A stretch of 64,000 nucleotides of DNA from positions 1 to 64,000 of the forward strand of contig JBDLJB010000009.1 of the NCBI GenBank assembly GCA_039714555.1. Reading direction: 5' to 3'. The translations under genes and the position numbers were made by a program. Below, piece by piece: positions 26,492 to 34,913 of the stretch (its first letter is position 1; the number at the start of each line of letters is the position of its first letter). Below the pieces are notes generated by a model. It saw only the letters and a program-made list of their open reading frames with translations. It was not told where the DNA came from and made no database searches. The DNA comes from Namhaeicola sp039714555. Its GTDB lineage: Bacteria > Bacteroidota > Bacteroidia > Flavobacteriales > Flavobacteriaceae.

Positions 26492-28603
26492 ATGTTTAAA
26501 AATTCAAAATTCTATACAACATTCCTGATCATTTTTTTATTTTTATTTTTTTATACTGTGTATGATTATTACCAATATAATGAAAAAAGAGATAAACAAG
26601 CTATTCAAAAAGGTGAAAGTAAAAGAAATGAAACTAAAAACATTCTAAATGGTGCTTTAGATACAATTGAAAGTGTGACTTTGAATTTGGCTGAAAAATT
26701 ATCAAAAAAACATTATTCAAAAAGTCAAATTGAAGAATTAATAAGACGAACTACTATTGAAAATGAATTTTGTCTTGGAATTACAGCTGCTTTTGAACCA
26801 TTATATATTAATGATTCTTCTAAACAGTTATATGCCCCTTTTTATACTCGAAAGTATGATAAAATAGAATATATTGAAAATTCTTATGACTACACAAATG
26901 ATACGATTAGCACTGCCCAATGGTACACCAAAGTTATTCAACAAAAAAAAGGTGTTTGGAGTGATCCATATATTGGACAAGTAGCGCAAGAATTGGTTGT
27001 AGATTACGGAATTCCTTTTTATCAAACTGATAGGTCCGGCAACAATAATATTGCCGGAGTAATATCTTTTACTATATCTACATCTCATATTACTAATTAT
27101 CTTCATGATATTACTTTAGGGAAAGCGGGTTTTGCATTTATTGCTAATAAAGATTTATATTTAATTTCTCACCCATCAACAGAATTAATGACTAAACCTG
27201 AAAGGTCAAGAGAATTATTAAAAAGTCAACCTATATATAAATCATTAAATGAAAGAAAAGAAGGATATTTTACAGGGTATAGTATCATTGCTCAAGAAGA
27301 TGCTGAGTTTTTCTTTACAGAACTTAATAATCAGTGGATATTAGCTGTTGTTATACCAAAACATGATTTACAGGAATATACAAGTAAAATTTCAAGAAAA
27401 TTAATTCATATATCTATATTTCTAACATTAACCTTAATTGCTTTTATAATTTTATTCTTAAAAATATGGGAAGGCAATACCAGAAATTTATGGTTGTTTT
27501 CATTTTCAATTGGCACCTTATTATTTCTAAATATAGTTTTTCTTTGGTATCTTAATAAAAGTGATGAGTTTTATAATGATAAAGCTGAACAAACAAAAAT
27601 ACTGAGTATTACCACTGTTGATAATTATCTTAATACCCGAAATAAAAAGCTTAAACAGATTGACTCTTCATTAGAGTTAGTTGAAATTCCAACAGGTGTT
27701 TTTTTATATGACATTGATTTTAAGAATGCTTATGATGTTGCAATAATTGGGAAGATATGGCAAAAAATACCAGATAACTTTGAGTTAAAAAATGAGACAA
27801 CCTTTGTTTTTCCTCAAGCTTCTGCTACTGGAATTTCAGTTCGAACAAGGCCAATGTCGAAAGAACATATTGATGATTATTGGCTATATAGTTATGATTT
27901 TAATGCAACAATTCAGTTTGATTTTAATTATTTAAAATACCCACTAAATTATAAAAAACTAGATCTACAAATTACTTATCCGCATATAGACGATAATGTA
28001 GTATTAACTCCAGATATACAATCCTATGAATTTGTAGATCCTTCATTAAACCCTGGAGTTAGTAGTGATATATATATGCCAAATTCAAAAGTTTTAGAAT
28101 CCTATTTTTCATTTCATGAACATAATTTTTACACTAATTTAGGAAATAATTATTATAAAGGGTTAAAAGAAACCGCAGTATTAACCTTTAATGTTTTGAT
28201 TAAAAATGTTATTATTAGTTCAATTATTTCAAACATCATTCCAGCTTTTATTATTGCTGTAATGTTATTCTTATTGCCTTTTACAATTGATAAAAGGGAT
28301 GGTGAAATAAAAGAAGGTGGTGCTTTAAATATTATTCAGGCTGCAGGTGGTTTCTTTTTTGTTTTATTGCTTGCACATATACAATTAAGAAATGATATTG
28401 AAACACCGGGATTGATCTATCTTGAAACTTTATATTTTGTAATGTATTTTATGTTGGCAATTATGTCAACTGCAGTACTGCTATTTTTAAAAACCAATGA
28501 TTATAAAATTTTAGAATATAAACATAACCTAATTTTTAAATTGAGTTATTGGCCAATTTTATTTTTAAGTATTTATATAATTTCATTATATATATTTTAT
28601 TAA
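26492..28603 (+). CDS. Pentameric ligand-gated ion channel homologue with N-terminal Cache sensor domain
   Basis: 703 residues from the ATG at 26492. Order: TM helix about 9-23; periplasmic double-Cache-like domain about 30-300 (WYTKVIQQKKGVWSDPYIG, SFTISTSHITNYL, FTELNNQWILAVVIP); TM 304-324; TM 333-353; a periplasmic region about 365-570; four TM helices to the C-terminus. The last part aligns by eye with GLIC-type channels. The first ligand-domain strand is PTGVFLYDIDF, and the Pro-loop is FNATIQFDFNYLKYPLNYKK (P484). M1 contains NIIPAFI. M2 ends LLLAHIQL, like the GLIC LIAHIAF, and runs into IETPGLIYLETLYFVMY. M4 ends at the terminus. L627 sits at the 9' gate, H629 at 11', and the -2' site is Q616 instead of Glu. 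A GluR0-like channel gene follows after 12 bases. Confidence 0.8.
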   Translation: MFKNSKFYTTFLIIFLFLFFYTVYDYYQYNEKRDKQAIQKGESKRNETKNILNGALDTIESVTLNLAEKLSKKHYSKSQIEELIRRTTIENEFCLGITAAFEPLYINDSSKQLYAPFYTRKYDKIEYIENSYDYTNDTISTAQWYTKVIQQKKGVWSDPYIGQVAQELVVDYGIPFYQTDRSGNNNIAGVISFTISTSHITNYLHDITLGKAGFAFIANKDLYLISHPSTELMTKPERSRELLKSQPIYKSLNERKEGYFTGYSIIAQEDAEFFFTELNNQWILAVVIPKHDLQEYTSKISRKLIHISIFLTLTLIAFIILFLKIWEGNTRNLWLFSFSIGTLLFLNIVFLWYLNKSDEFYNDKAEQTKILSITTVDNYLNTRNKKLKQIDSSLELVEIPTGVFLYDIDFKNAYDVAIIGKIWQKIPDNFELKNETTFVFPQASATGISVRTRPMSKEHIDDYWLYSYDFNATIQFDFNYLKYPLNYKKLDLQITYPHIDDNVVLTPDIQSYEFVDPSLNPGVSSDIYMPNSKVLESYFSFHEHNFYTNLGNNYYKGLKETAVLTFNVLIKNVIISSIISNIIPAFIIAVMLFLLPFTIDKRDGEIKEGGALNIIQAAGGFFFVLLLAHIQLRNDIETPGLIYLETLYFVMYFMLAIMSTAVLLFLKTNDYKILEYKHNLIFKLSYWPILFLSIYIISLYIFY

Positions 28604-28615
28604 CATCTTATTTTT

Positions 28616-29731
28616 ATGAAATTAATTTTTATATCACTTGTCATATTTATTTTTGGGATAAGTTTTTTACATGCACAGGAAGAAATTAACACTTCAAGTC
28701 AAGATACTTTAATAGTTGGCTATAATATCAATGCACCTTTTATTTATAAAGATAATGATAAATTAGAAGGATTAAGTTATAGATTATGGCAAAAGATAAC
28801 TGCAAATGACAATAATTTTTATAAATTAGAATATTACCCATTGGATAGTTTACTGTTGGGTTTGTCAAATGGTTCTATTGACATAGGATTATCACCATTA
28901 ACTATAACAAGCGATAGAAGTGAAAAGATAGATTTTTCAGTACCGTATTATATTTCAAATTCAACGGTAATAGTTAAAAAATTAAATTTTAAGCAGAAAG
29001 TTTCTAGATTTTATTCTTCCATTTCCATAATAAATTTCCTAAAGATTTTGGGTTTTTTATTTATTTTATTAGCAGTCTTTGGCCTTTTTGTCTGGATATT
29101 TGAAGGTGGTAAAAATGAAGAATTCGGCAAGGGTATTCATGGCTTTTGGAATGGAATCTGGTGGTCAGCAGTAACAATGACCACAGTAGGGTATGGAGAT
29201 AAATCCCCAAAAACATTTGGTGGAAGAGTTGTTGGTTTGATCTGGATGTTTGCGGCAATTATTTTAATCTCAAGTATTACTGCAGGAATTACTTCATCGC
29301 TTACCGTTAAAAAATTAAGCTGGTCCAATGATGATTTATCTACATTTAAAGAAGTTACAATAGGTACTGTAAAAGGTTCGGCAACCGAACGGAGATTACT
29401 TGATAATTATTACAATAATTTAAAAAGCTATCATACTTTTGATGAATTATTATATGGCTTAAAAAAAGATGAAGTTCAAGTTGTTGCTTATGATGAACCT
29501 CTTTTACGATTTGTTCTTAAAAATGAAAAGGATTTTAAAGATTTTGAATTTTTAAATATTTCATTTAATCAATCTTTATATGCCATGGGCTTTTCTAAAA
29601 AGTTAAGTGCCAAGAAAAAAGCTGAAATGTCACAAAAAATATTAGAATTTTCTGAAAGTAATGATTGGAAGATCTTGTTATCAAAATACGATCTGATTAA
29701 CAATCAACGTCTTATTTTAGAAACAAAGTAA
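28616..29731 (+). CDS. Prokaryotic ionotropic glutamate receptor-like potassium channel (GluR0 type)
   Basis: 371 residues. A signal peptide ends near 20 (SFLHAQ). The solute-binding-protein lobe S1 (31-125) holds LSPLTITSDRSEKIDFS, where R101 matches the Arg that grips the ligand carboxylate in glutamate receptors. Then come TM1 141-162, a pore loop with the potassium filter T190-V-G-Y-G-D195, TM2 205-227 and lobe S2 (235-355). In S2, GSATERR and D293 (AYDEPLL) match the phosphate-loop-like and acidic ligand contacts. This is the S1-M1-P-M2-S2 layout of GluR0, lacking the third membrane helix of animal receptors. It starts 12 bases after the Cache-pLGIC gene, so the two are probably co-transcribed. 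Confidence 0.9.
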   Translation: MKLIFISLVIFIFGISFLHAQEEINTSSQDTLIVGYNINAPFIYKDNDKLEGLSYRLWQKITANDNNFYKLEYYPLDSLLLGLSNGSIDIGLSPLTITSDRSEKIDFSVPYYISNSTVIVKKLNFKQKVSRFYSSISIINFLKILGFLFILLAVFGLFVWIFEGGKNEEFGKGIHGFWNGIWWSAVTMTTVGYGDKSPKTFGGRVVGLIWMFAAIILISSITAGITSSLTVKKLSWSNDDLSTFKEVTIGTVKGSATERRLLDNYYNNLKSYHTFDELLYGLKKDEVQVVAYDEPLLRFVLKNEKDFKDFEFLNISFNQSLYAMGFSKKLSAKKKAEMSQKILEFSESNDWKILLSKYDLINNQRLILETK

Positions 29732-29732
29732 A

Positions 29733-30434
29733 TTATTCCACAACATTAGGATTTTTCATCAAACCAAATTTATCTATTGGCATTTCTACAAAATGCTCTA
29801 ACATTTCTTGAATATCACCTTCTACAACTGATAGATCTTCTCTGATCAATTGTACAAGATTATCTAAGGACACAAAATATTCTTTAAAAGAATCTTCTTC
29901 TAATGGAATTTCCAAACTTTTATAAATTGAAGCAAGAAAATCTGGATGCTTATTAAAATATTTTACGAAGTGTTTAATTTGTTTTTTTGACATATTTCGG
30001 GGATATAAGCAGCCATATACCTTTAATTGCACTATGAATTGTGAAAAGGTTGAAACTAAATCAGAACTTGCAACCATAGCTGATTCACCTATTTTATTTT
30101 CTACCACTTCAATTTCATCTTTATCGATGAAACCATCATCATCCATTTTAAAAATTATTTCTAAAATATTTTGATACATATCAATTTTTTTATCAAATAA
30201 TTTTTTTTCAAATTCACCTTCTCTTTCATGCCTGGATTGTATTTTCATAACTACCATCATTGCAGCAACAGTAAACGATGCCCCTAAGGTTGCAGCTAAA
30301 ATTTCAATGGTAAAATCACTAACTCCCTGTTTAAAAAAAAGATGTAAAAATAAGAATGCAAAAATTGCAAAGATTGCCGCATAGAGTACAATTAATGAAT
30401 CCCTTTGCTTTGAAGTTTTATTTTTTTTCATCAT
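29733..30434 (-). CDS. Two-helix membrane protein with cytoplasmic helical domain, unknown function
   Basis: 233 residues: a basic N-terminus (KKNKTSKQRD), two transmembrane helices (about 13-33 and 42-62), then a soluble, mostly helical acidic domain. Within this, KMDDDGFIDKDE (about residues 96-107) resembles an EF-hand loop but has Lys, not Asp, at position 1, so calcium binding is uncertain. No family was recognised. Its stop codon is one base from that of the GluR0-like gene on the other strand, leaving no room for a terminator between them. A functional link to the channels is possible but unsupported. Confidence 0.65.
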   Translation of the reverse strand: MMKKNKTSKQRDSLIVLYAAIFAIFAFLFLHLFFKQGVSDFTIEILAATLGASFTVAAMMVVMKIQSRHEREGEFEKKLFDKKIDMYQNILEIIFKMDDDGFIDKDEIEVVENKIGESAMVASSDLVSTFSQFIVQLKVYGCLYPRNMSKKQIKHFVKYFNKHPDFLASIYKSLEIPLEEDSFKEYFVSLDNLVQLIREDLSVVEGDIQEMLEHFVEMPIDKFGLMKNPNVVE

Positions 30435-30519
30435 GTTTCATTTGTGGTTTAAATATATACAATTATACTTTGAGATAAAATATATTTGTAATAAACTTGA
30501 TAAAAGGACTAGTCTATGA

Positions 30520-31698
30520 TTAGTTTATTAAATTTATATGTTTACTCCATGTTTTATCAAAATCAATTCTCAAACCAATAACAAAAACGTTAGATCTTTC
30601 TGCCCCTGATTCGTCAAAACTTTTGTTATTATATCTATACTCAGAATAAACAGAAGCATATTTAAGGAAATGATATTGTGCGCCTAACAAATAAAAACGT
30701 TTGCTAAAATCTTTAGGTAATAATCTGTTATCTGATTCGGGTTTTTCATAATTAATTCCTGCCAATACCTTTAAATGATTATTCATAAATGAATAAGTAG
30801 CTACAATTTCATAACCTTTTCCCGGATATACTATAGATTCAAGTTCTTCTGTTTCAGGATTAATAATATTGACAAAATCACCATTTTTCTGACTTGCATA
30901 AATAGCAGATATTAATAACGGTCCATTTTTATAATCAATTCCTGCGGTAAAATATATAGGGTCACCTTCTAATCCTTGAAGATTTGGAAGTTCTAAAAAC
31001 TTTGGCCCTAATAATGCTTTATTGTAAGCTGTACCTAAGGTTAAATGATCTGTTAAATGAAGCCTTAAAGAAGCACCATAATTATCAAAAATATTTGAAC
31101 CGCCCCTGGCTCTCATTTGTGTTTGTAAACCCACATCAAATTTCCAAAACGAATTTCTATAAATAATGGCACTTTCAGCTCTACCGGTTCCTGTTTCCCC
31201 ACCATCGCCACCAGTTGGAGAATATACATAACTCGCCTGTGCACTTATAACATTAAAAATATCTGTTTTTCCGGCTACATCTTTATAAACACTATTCAAT
31301 TTACCAATTGTTAAATTACCGTATTCAGCAAAATCAACCCCTAAAAAACCCAATCGAGTTGAAAAAGTACTTTTTTTATCACTAAATTCTAAAATAGTAA
31401 AGCCATCATTACTTGTGTTTGGGTCAGCTTGAAAGCTAAATTGATTGTCAATTAAATTAACCGCAAACTCACCACCAAAATAAACTTTAAACTTTTCATT
31501 TTCTCCAAAATAATAGTCAAATTCAAAACCTACTCTGGGGCTAGCATCCTGTATTTCGGTTTCACCATTAAATGCAGCTAAATGTGCTCTAAAAATTCCA
31601 TAAGTATTAAACTCTAAATTTTTTGTTAATGTATCTTCTTGACTGATTATTGATCCAGTAAAAAATAGGAAGACGAAAAAAGAAAATATTTGTTTCAT
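30520..31698 (-). CDS. Outer-membrane porin, 16-strand general porin-like
   Basis: 392 residues with a signal peptide (MKQIFSFFVFLFFTGSIIS) and repeating amphipathic beta strands with aromatic girdles: FEFDYYFG, STRLGFLGVDFAEYGNLTIGKLNSVY and KYASVYSEYRYNNKSF. The GFLGVDFAEYGNLTIGKLNS stretch matches the strand next to the constriction loop of Gram-negative general porins (usually GLxGxFGxxxxGR). A C-terminal strand (NVFVIGLRIDF) is followed by an atypical hydrophilic tail. The solute is unknown. It lies upstream of the two-helix protein with an 85-base gap. Confidence 0.78.
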   Translation of the reverse strand: MKQIFSFFVFLFFTGSIISQEDTLTKNLEFNTYGIFRAHLAAFNGETEIQDASPRVGFEFDYYFGENEKFKVYFGGEFAVNLIDNQFSFQADPNTSNDGFTILEFSDKKSTFSTRLGFLGVDFAEYGNLTIGKLNSVYKDVAGKTDIFNVISAQASYVYSPTGGDGGETGTGRAESAIIYRNSFWKFDVGLQTQMRARGGSNIFDNYGASLRLHLTDHLTLGTAYNKALLGPKFLELPNLQGLEGDPIYFTAGIDYKNGPLLISAIYASQKNGDFVNIINPETEELESIVYPGKGYEIVATYSFMNNHLKVLAGINYEKPESDNRLLPKDFSKRFYLLGAQYHFLKYASVYSEYRYNNKSFDESGAERSNVFVIGLRIDFDKTWSKHINLIN

Positions 31699-31911
31699 TA
31701 AAGTTTGGTTTTACTTTTTTTTAAAGATTAAATTTACAATTTTATTATTATATAAAAGAAATTGAGTAAAAATTTCTAAATATATAATTAATGATTCGAG
31801 TTTTTTGAATTTTTTTCTAAATCACTTGAACATAATAACAAATTAATATTATCATAACCTTTATTTAATTAAATCAAATTTAATAATTATTTAATAAGAC
31901 AGAATTGTTAA
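31699..31911. other. AT-rich spacer without recognised features
   Basis: It lies between the porin start and the epimerase stop (both minus strand). No ORF, strong hairpin or clear promoter was seen. Confidence 0.5.
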
Positions 31912-32829
31912 TTAAAAAGTAAATTCATTTTTAAAAACAGTTAAAACCTCTAATAATGTTCTGGTTGGGATATTGGTCAATGCATTGATTTGCATATTGG
32001 GTTTCACTTTTAATTCTCTCAATTTTAATTGCTGATTGATAAACAAAGTTTCCAAATTTGGATAAAGCTTTTTGAGATTATCCACTATGTAATTAATAGA
32101 TAAATTATCTTCAACCAAATTATAATTTCCTTTTGGTAAATTACTGAATATCAATTCTTTTAAAACATTTGTAGTTTTATCAATATGAATAAATGAACGA
32201 TGTTGTTCACCGGTACCTTGAATTGCAATTCGATTTTTATAATTGGCTTCAAACATAAATTTATTGATCACCGAATCAAAACGCATACTTTTACTATAAC
32301 CGTAGATATTACCACAACGAATTATATAGGTTTCCATGTCTTTATTTAAAAGTCTATTTACATGCTCTTCACCTCTTAACTTAGAAATACCGTAAAAGGT
32401 CTTTGGATTTGGATTGGTATTTTTATTTACTTCTTTTGAAGATGCACCATAAACTGAAGCACTACTGGTGTAAATAAATTTTTTAACATTGCTTTCTTCA
32501 ACTGCATAAATAACTTCGGCAGTTCCCCAATGGTTTATTTGCTCAAAAAGATGTGGGTTTTGATCTGCAAAAGGCGTTGTAACATTAGCTGCCAAATGAT
32601 ATACCACATCTACACCCTTTAAGGTTTTTTTTAGCAAACGCGAGTCGAGAATATCTCCTTGAATAAATTTTATTTTATTACTGAGTTTTTGTGTGCCTAT
32701 AAATAAATTGATATTTCCCCTACTCAAATTGTCATAAATAATAATTTGTTCTACTTCAGGATTTTTATCCAATTCATAAGTTAATTCTGTTCCTATATAT
32801 CCGGCTCCACCGGTGATGAGTATTTTCAT
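31912..32829 (-). CDS. NAD-dependent epimerase/dehydratase (extended SDR)
   Basis: 305 residues. The Rossmann motif TGGAGYIG (residues 6-13) is followed by YDNLSRG, GDILD, HLAA, the catalytic Ser in TSSASVYG and the YxxxK in FYGISKLRG. RCGNIYGY and GEQHRSFIHI complete a nucleotide-sugar epimerase/dehydratase pattern. It probably modifies a UDP- or other NDP-sugar for surface polysaccharide. It starts 9 bases after the APS reductase gene and is co-transcribed with it, an unusual pairing. The C-terminal domain is short and divergent, so the exact sugar cannot be named. Confidence 0.82.
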   Translation of the reverse strand: MKILITGGAGYIGTELTYELDKNPEVEQIIIYDNLSRGNINLFIGTQKLSNKIKFIQGDILDSRLLKKTLKGVDVVYHLAANVTTPFADQNPHLFEQINHWGTAEVIYAVEESNVKKFIYTSSASVYGASSKEVNKNTNPNPKTFYGISKLRGEEHVNRLLNKDMETYIIRCGNIYGYSKSMRFDSVINKFMFEANYKNRIAIQGTGEQHRSFIHIDKTTNVLKELIFSNLPKGNYNLVEDNLSINYIVDNLKKLYPNLETLFINQQLKLRELKVKPNMQINALTNIPTRTLLEVLTVFKNEFTF

Positions 32830-32838
32830 TTGAAAGTT

Positions 32839-33492
32839 TTACTTTTTAACAAGATCCGTATGCAATCCACATTCAGTTTTATTTAAACCTGCCCACCTAC
32901 CTGAACGGTCATTAGTGAAATCAATTTTTTGAGTGCAAGGTTCACAACCAATGCTTATGTAACCTTTTTCCTCAAGCGGATGTTTTGGTAAATTATATTT
33001 TTTAATATAATCATAGATCATTTTATTGTTCCAATCTAAAATAGGGTGGAAGCGTTTGCAATTAAAAGCACCATCTTCTTCAACTTCCATTTTTTCTCTG
33101 TTCTCATTTTGATCTGCTCTAATACCGTTGATCCAAATGTCATAATCCGCTAAAACCGTTTCCATAGGTTGGGTTTTATTAAGATAACAGCAGTGATCCG
33201 GGTCAGAAGTAAAAAGTAAATTACCATTGCAATCTTTTTGATTGATCTTAGATACTTTTGGATTTATATTTACAAGGTTTAAATCTAACAATTTTACTAC
33301 ATTATCTCTAAATTGTAAAGTTTTTGGGAAGAGGTATCCGGTATTGATAAACATTATCGGAATAGATTTATCGATTTCACTTATAATGTGTAACAAAGGA
33401 ATGCTATGAGTTTGAAAAGAAGAAGTAATAAATATTTTTAATCCTTCTTTTTTATAATTTTCAATGTATTTTTTAATGTTACCAACAGTCAT
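32839..33492 (-). CDS. cysH: Phosphoadenylyl/adenylyl-sulfate reductase (CysH family, Fe-S type)
   Basis: 217-residue cytosolic enzyme reducing activated sulfate to sulfite. The [4Fe-4S] cysteines that mark the APS-using type are all present: C101-C102 (DPDHCCYLNK) and C183/C186 (IGCEPCTQ). The catalytic Cys is C208 in the C-terminal ECGLH motif. SSFQTHSIPLL takes the place of the usual PP-loop-like SFGAEDMVLL. The reading is therefore APS reductase (EC 1.8.4.10). The usual partners cysD, cysN and cysI are not here; instead the gene is followed after 9 bases by a sugar epimerase. It has a full promoter at 33515-33545. Confidence 0.9.
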   Translation of the reverse strand: MTVGNIKKYIENYKKEGLKIFITSSFQTHSIPLLHIISEIDKSIPIMFINTGYLFPKTLQFRDNVVKLLDLNLVNINPKVSKINQKDCNGNLLFTSDPDHCCYLNKTQPMETVLADYDIWINGIRADQNENREKMEVEEDGAFNCKRFHPILDWNNKMIYDYIKKYNLPKHPLEEKGYISIGCEPCTQKIDFTNDRSGRWAGLNKTECGLHTDLVKK

Positions 33493-33514
33493 TAAAGAAA
33501 GTTTTAAAGTGAAG

Positions 33515-33545
33515 CAAATGTAACATTTTCATATTCTGATAGCAA
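33515..33545 (-). promoter_or_regulatory. Promoter of the cysH-epimerase operon
   Basis: On the minus strand TTG at 33545-33543 and TACATTTG at 33522-33515 are 20 bases apart, 22 bases before the ATG at 33492. A divergent -7-like box for rdgB (TACATTTG, 33564-33571) lies close by. Confidence 0.65.
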
Positions 33546-33591
33546 TCTTTTTTATTGATTTATTACATTTGTTTCCCTAAATACACCTATA

Positions 33592-34182
33592 ATGAAAATT
33601 GTTTTTGCTACTAATAATAAAAATAAGGCAGAAGAGATAAAAGCTTTATTACCTGATCATATTGAAATTTTAAGTTTAAAAGATATTGGTTGTACCGAAG
33701 AGATAGAAGAAACAGAAGATACAATTGAAGGAAATGCCAAATTAAAAGCCAATTATATTACAAAAAATTACGGTTATGATTGTTTTGCAGATGATACCGG
33801 ATTAGAAGTTGATGCATTAGATGGCGCACCAGGAGTTTATGCCGCCAGATATGCAGGCGAAAACGTTACTTATGAAGATAATTTACAAAAATTATTGTAT
33901 GAAATGCAAAATAAAACTGATAGAAAAGCTCGGTTTAGAACAGTTATTGCCTTGAATTTAAAGGATAAGCAATATTTGTATGAAGGAATATGTAAGGGAA
34001 AGATATTATATCAAAAACAAGGAGGTAAGGGATTTGGATATGACCCCATTTTTCAACCTGATGGATTTGACAGATCCTTCGCCGAAATGAGTTTAGAGGA
34101 AAAAGGAAAAATATCACATAGAGGTATCGCAACGAGAGCGTTAATAAAATTTTTAAAGGCTAAAGTTGAAAGTGAAAAGTAA
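33592..34182 (+). CDS. rdgB: Non-canonical purine NTP pyrophosphatase, RdgB/HAM1 family
   Basis: Cytosolic house-cleaning enzyme that hydrolyses dITP, ITP and XTP to monophosphates, keeping deaminated purines out of nucleic acids. The family signature is complete: FATNNKNKAEEIKALL at the N-terminus, DDTGLEVDALDGAPGVYAARYAG, FGYDPIF and SHRGIATRAL near the C-terminus. Length 196 is normal. A TACATTTG -7 box lies at 33564-33571. It is divergent from cysH and not obviously linked to it. Confidence 0.95.
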   Translation: MKIVFATNNKNKAEEIKALLPDHIEILSLKDIGCTEEIEETEDTIEGNAKLKANYITKNYGYDCFADDTGLEVDALDGAPGVYAARYAGENVTYEDNLQKLLYEMQNKTDRKARFRTVIALNLKDKQYLYEGICKGKILYQKQGGKGFGYDPIFQPDGFDRSFAEMSLEEKGKISHRGIATRALIKFLKAKVESEK

Positions 34183-34304
34183 AAAGGAAAAATGTTAAAA
34201 ATTTGATATACTTCTTATTAAAAATATTAATAACCTCCAATGATGTGTAATTATGAGTAGTTTTTTAATAATCTTCAAATTAGTATTTATATCTTCAAAT
34301 TAAA

Positions 34305-34853
34305 TCATTTACCACCAATCATTTTAGAAACAATTCCTTTTTTTGAAGTCAATTCAGCTAAAATGATACCCGTAAAATGTAGAATTAAAAACGGAATTAT
34401 ATAATAAAGGGTTAGTTTATGTATATCTTCAGTTATTTTATGTATCGAATCGGGGCCAAATTTAATTAATAATCCACTAATTAAGGTTATACCCAGCAAG
34501 AAGTAGAAAACTCTGTAAACCCAGGCTTGAAATTTTTCTTTAGCACTTATCGGGTTGAATGTCTTTTTATTGTAAGAATGAAAAATCATTCTCAAAATAT
34601 AAATACCGGTTGCTACATAACCTATTGTGATATGCCATTCAAACATAGGTTGGCGAATTTGTTTGGCAATTTTAATAGCTTGATCTTTAGTGATCTCAAT
34701 ATCTAAATTTGATAAATTATCCATTAAAATAGCTGCAACATGATTTTTTTCCATCCAGTTTAAACGTAAAAACACGGTTAACAAAATAAACAGGATGGCA
34801 AATGCCAATGCCCAGTGTAAAAGTCTATCGAATAATGTATATGAAGTTTTCAT
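34305..34853 (-). CDS. Cytochrome b561-like (cytochrome b/b6 domain) membrane protein
   Basis: 182 residues with four transmembrane helices: about 10-28, 74-92, 110-130 and 147-167. Histidines suited to bind two b-type haems are H13 (RLLHWALAF), H74 (FEWHITIGY), H144 (DIHKLTLYY) and H159 (ILHFTGIILAEL). It probably passes electrons between membrane quinones and an unknown periplasmic partner. No dehydrogenase, hydrogenase or c-type cytochrome is adjacent. It lies 60 bases after parC on the same strand and could share its transcript. Confidence 0.8.
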   Translation of the reverse strand: MKTSYTLFDRLLHWALAFAILFILLTVFLRLNWMEKNHVAAILMDNLSNLDIEITKDQAIKIAKQIRQPMFEWHITIGYVATGIYILRMIFHSYNKKTFNPISAKEKFQAWVYRVFYFLLGITLISGLLIKFGPDSIHKITEDIHKLTLYYIIPFLILHFTGIILAELTSKKGIVSKMIGGK

Positions 34854-34913
34854 GAATTAAGCATTAAAAAGGTTTCTAAATATTTAATGATTGTTGTACA
34901 ATATCAATTAATT

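Noticed and set aside
30128..30148. True EF-hand calcium site in the two-helix membrane protein
   Set aside because: Position 1 of the loop is Lys instead of Asp and no second EF loop is present; kept only as a weak remark.
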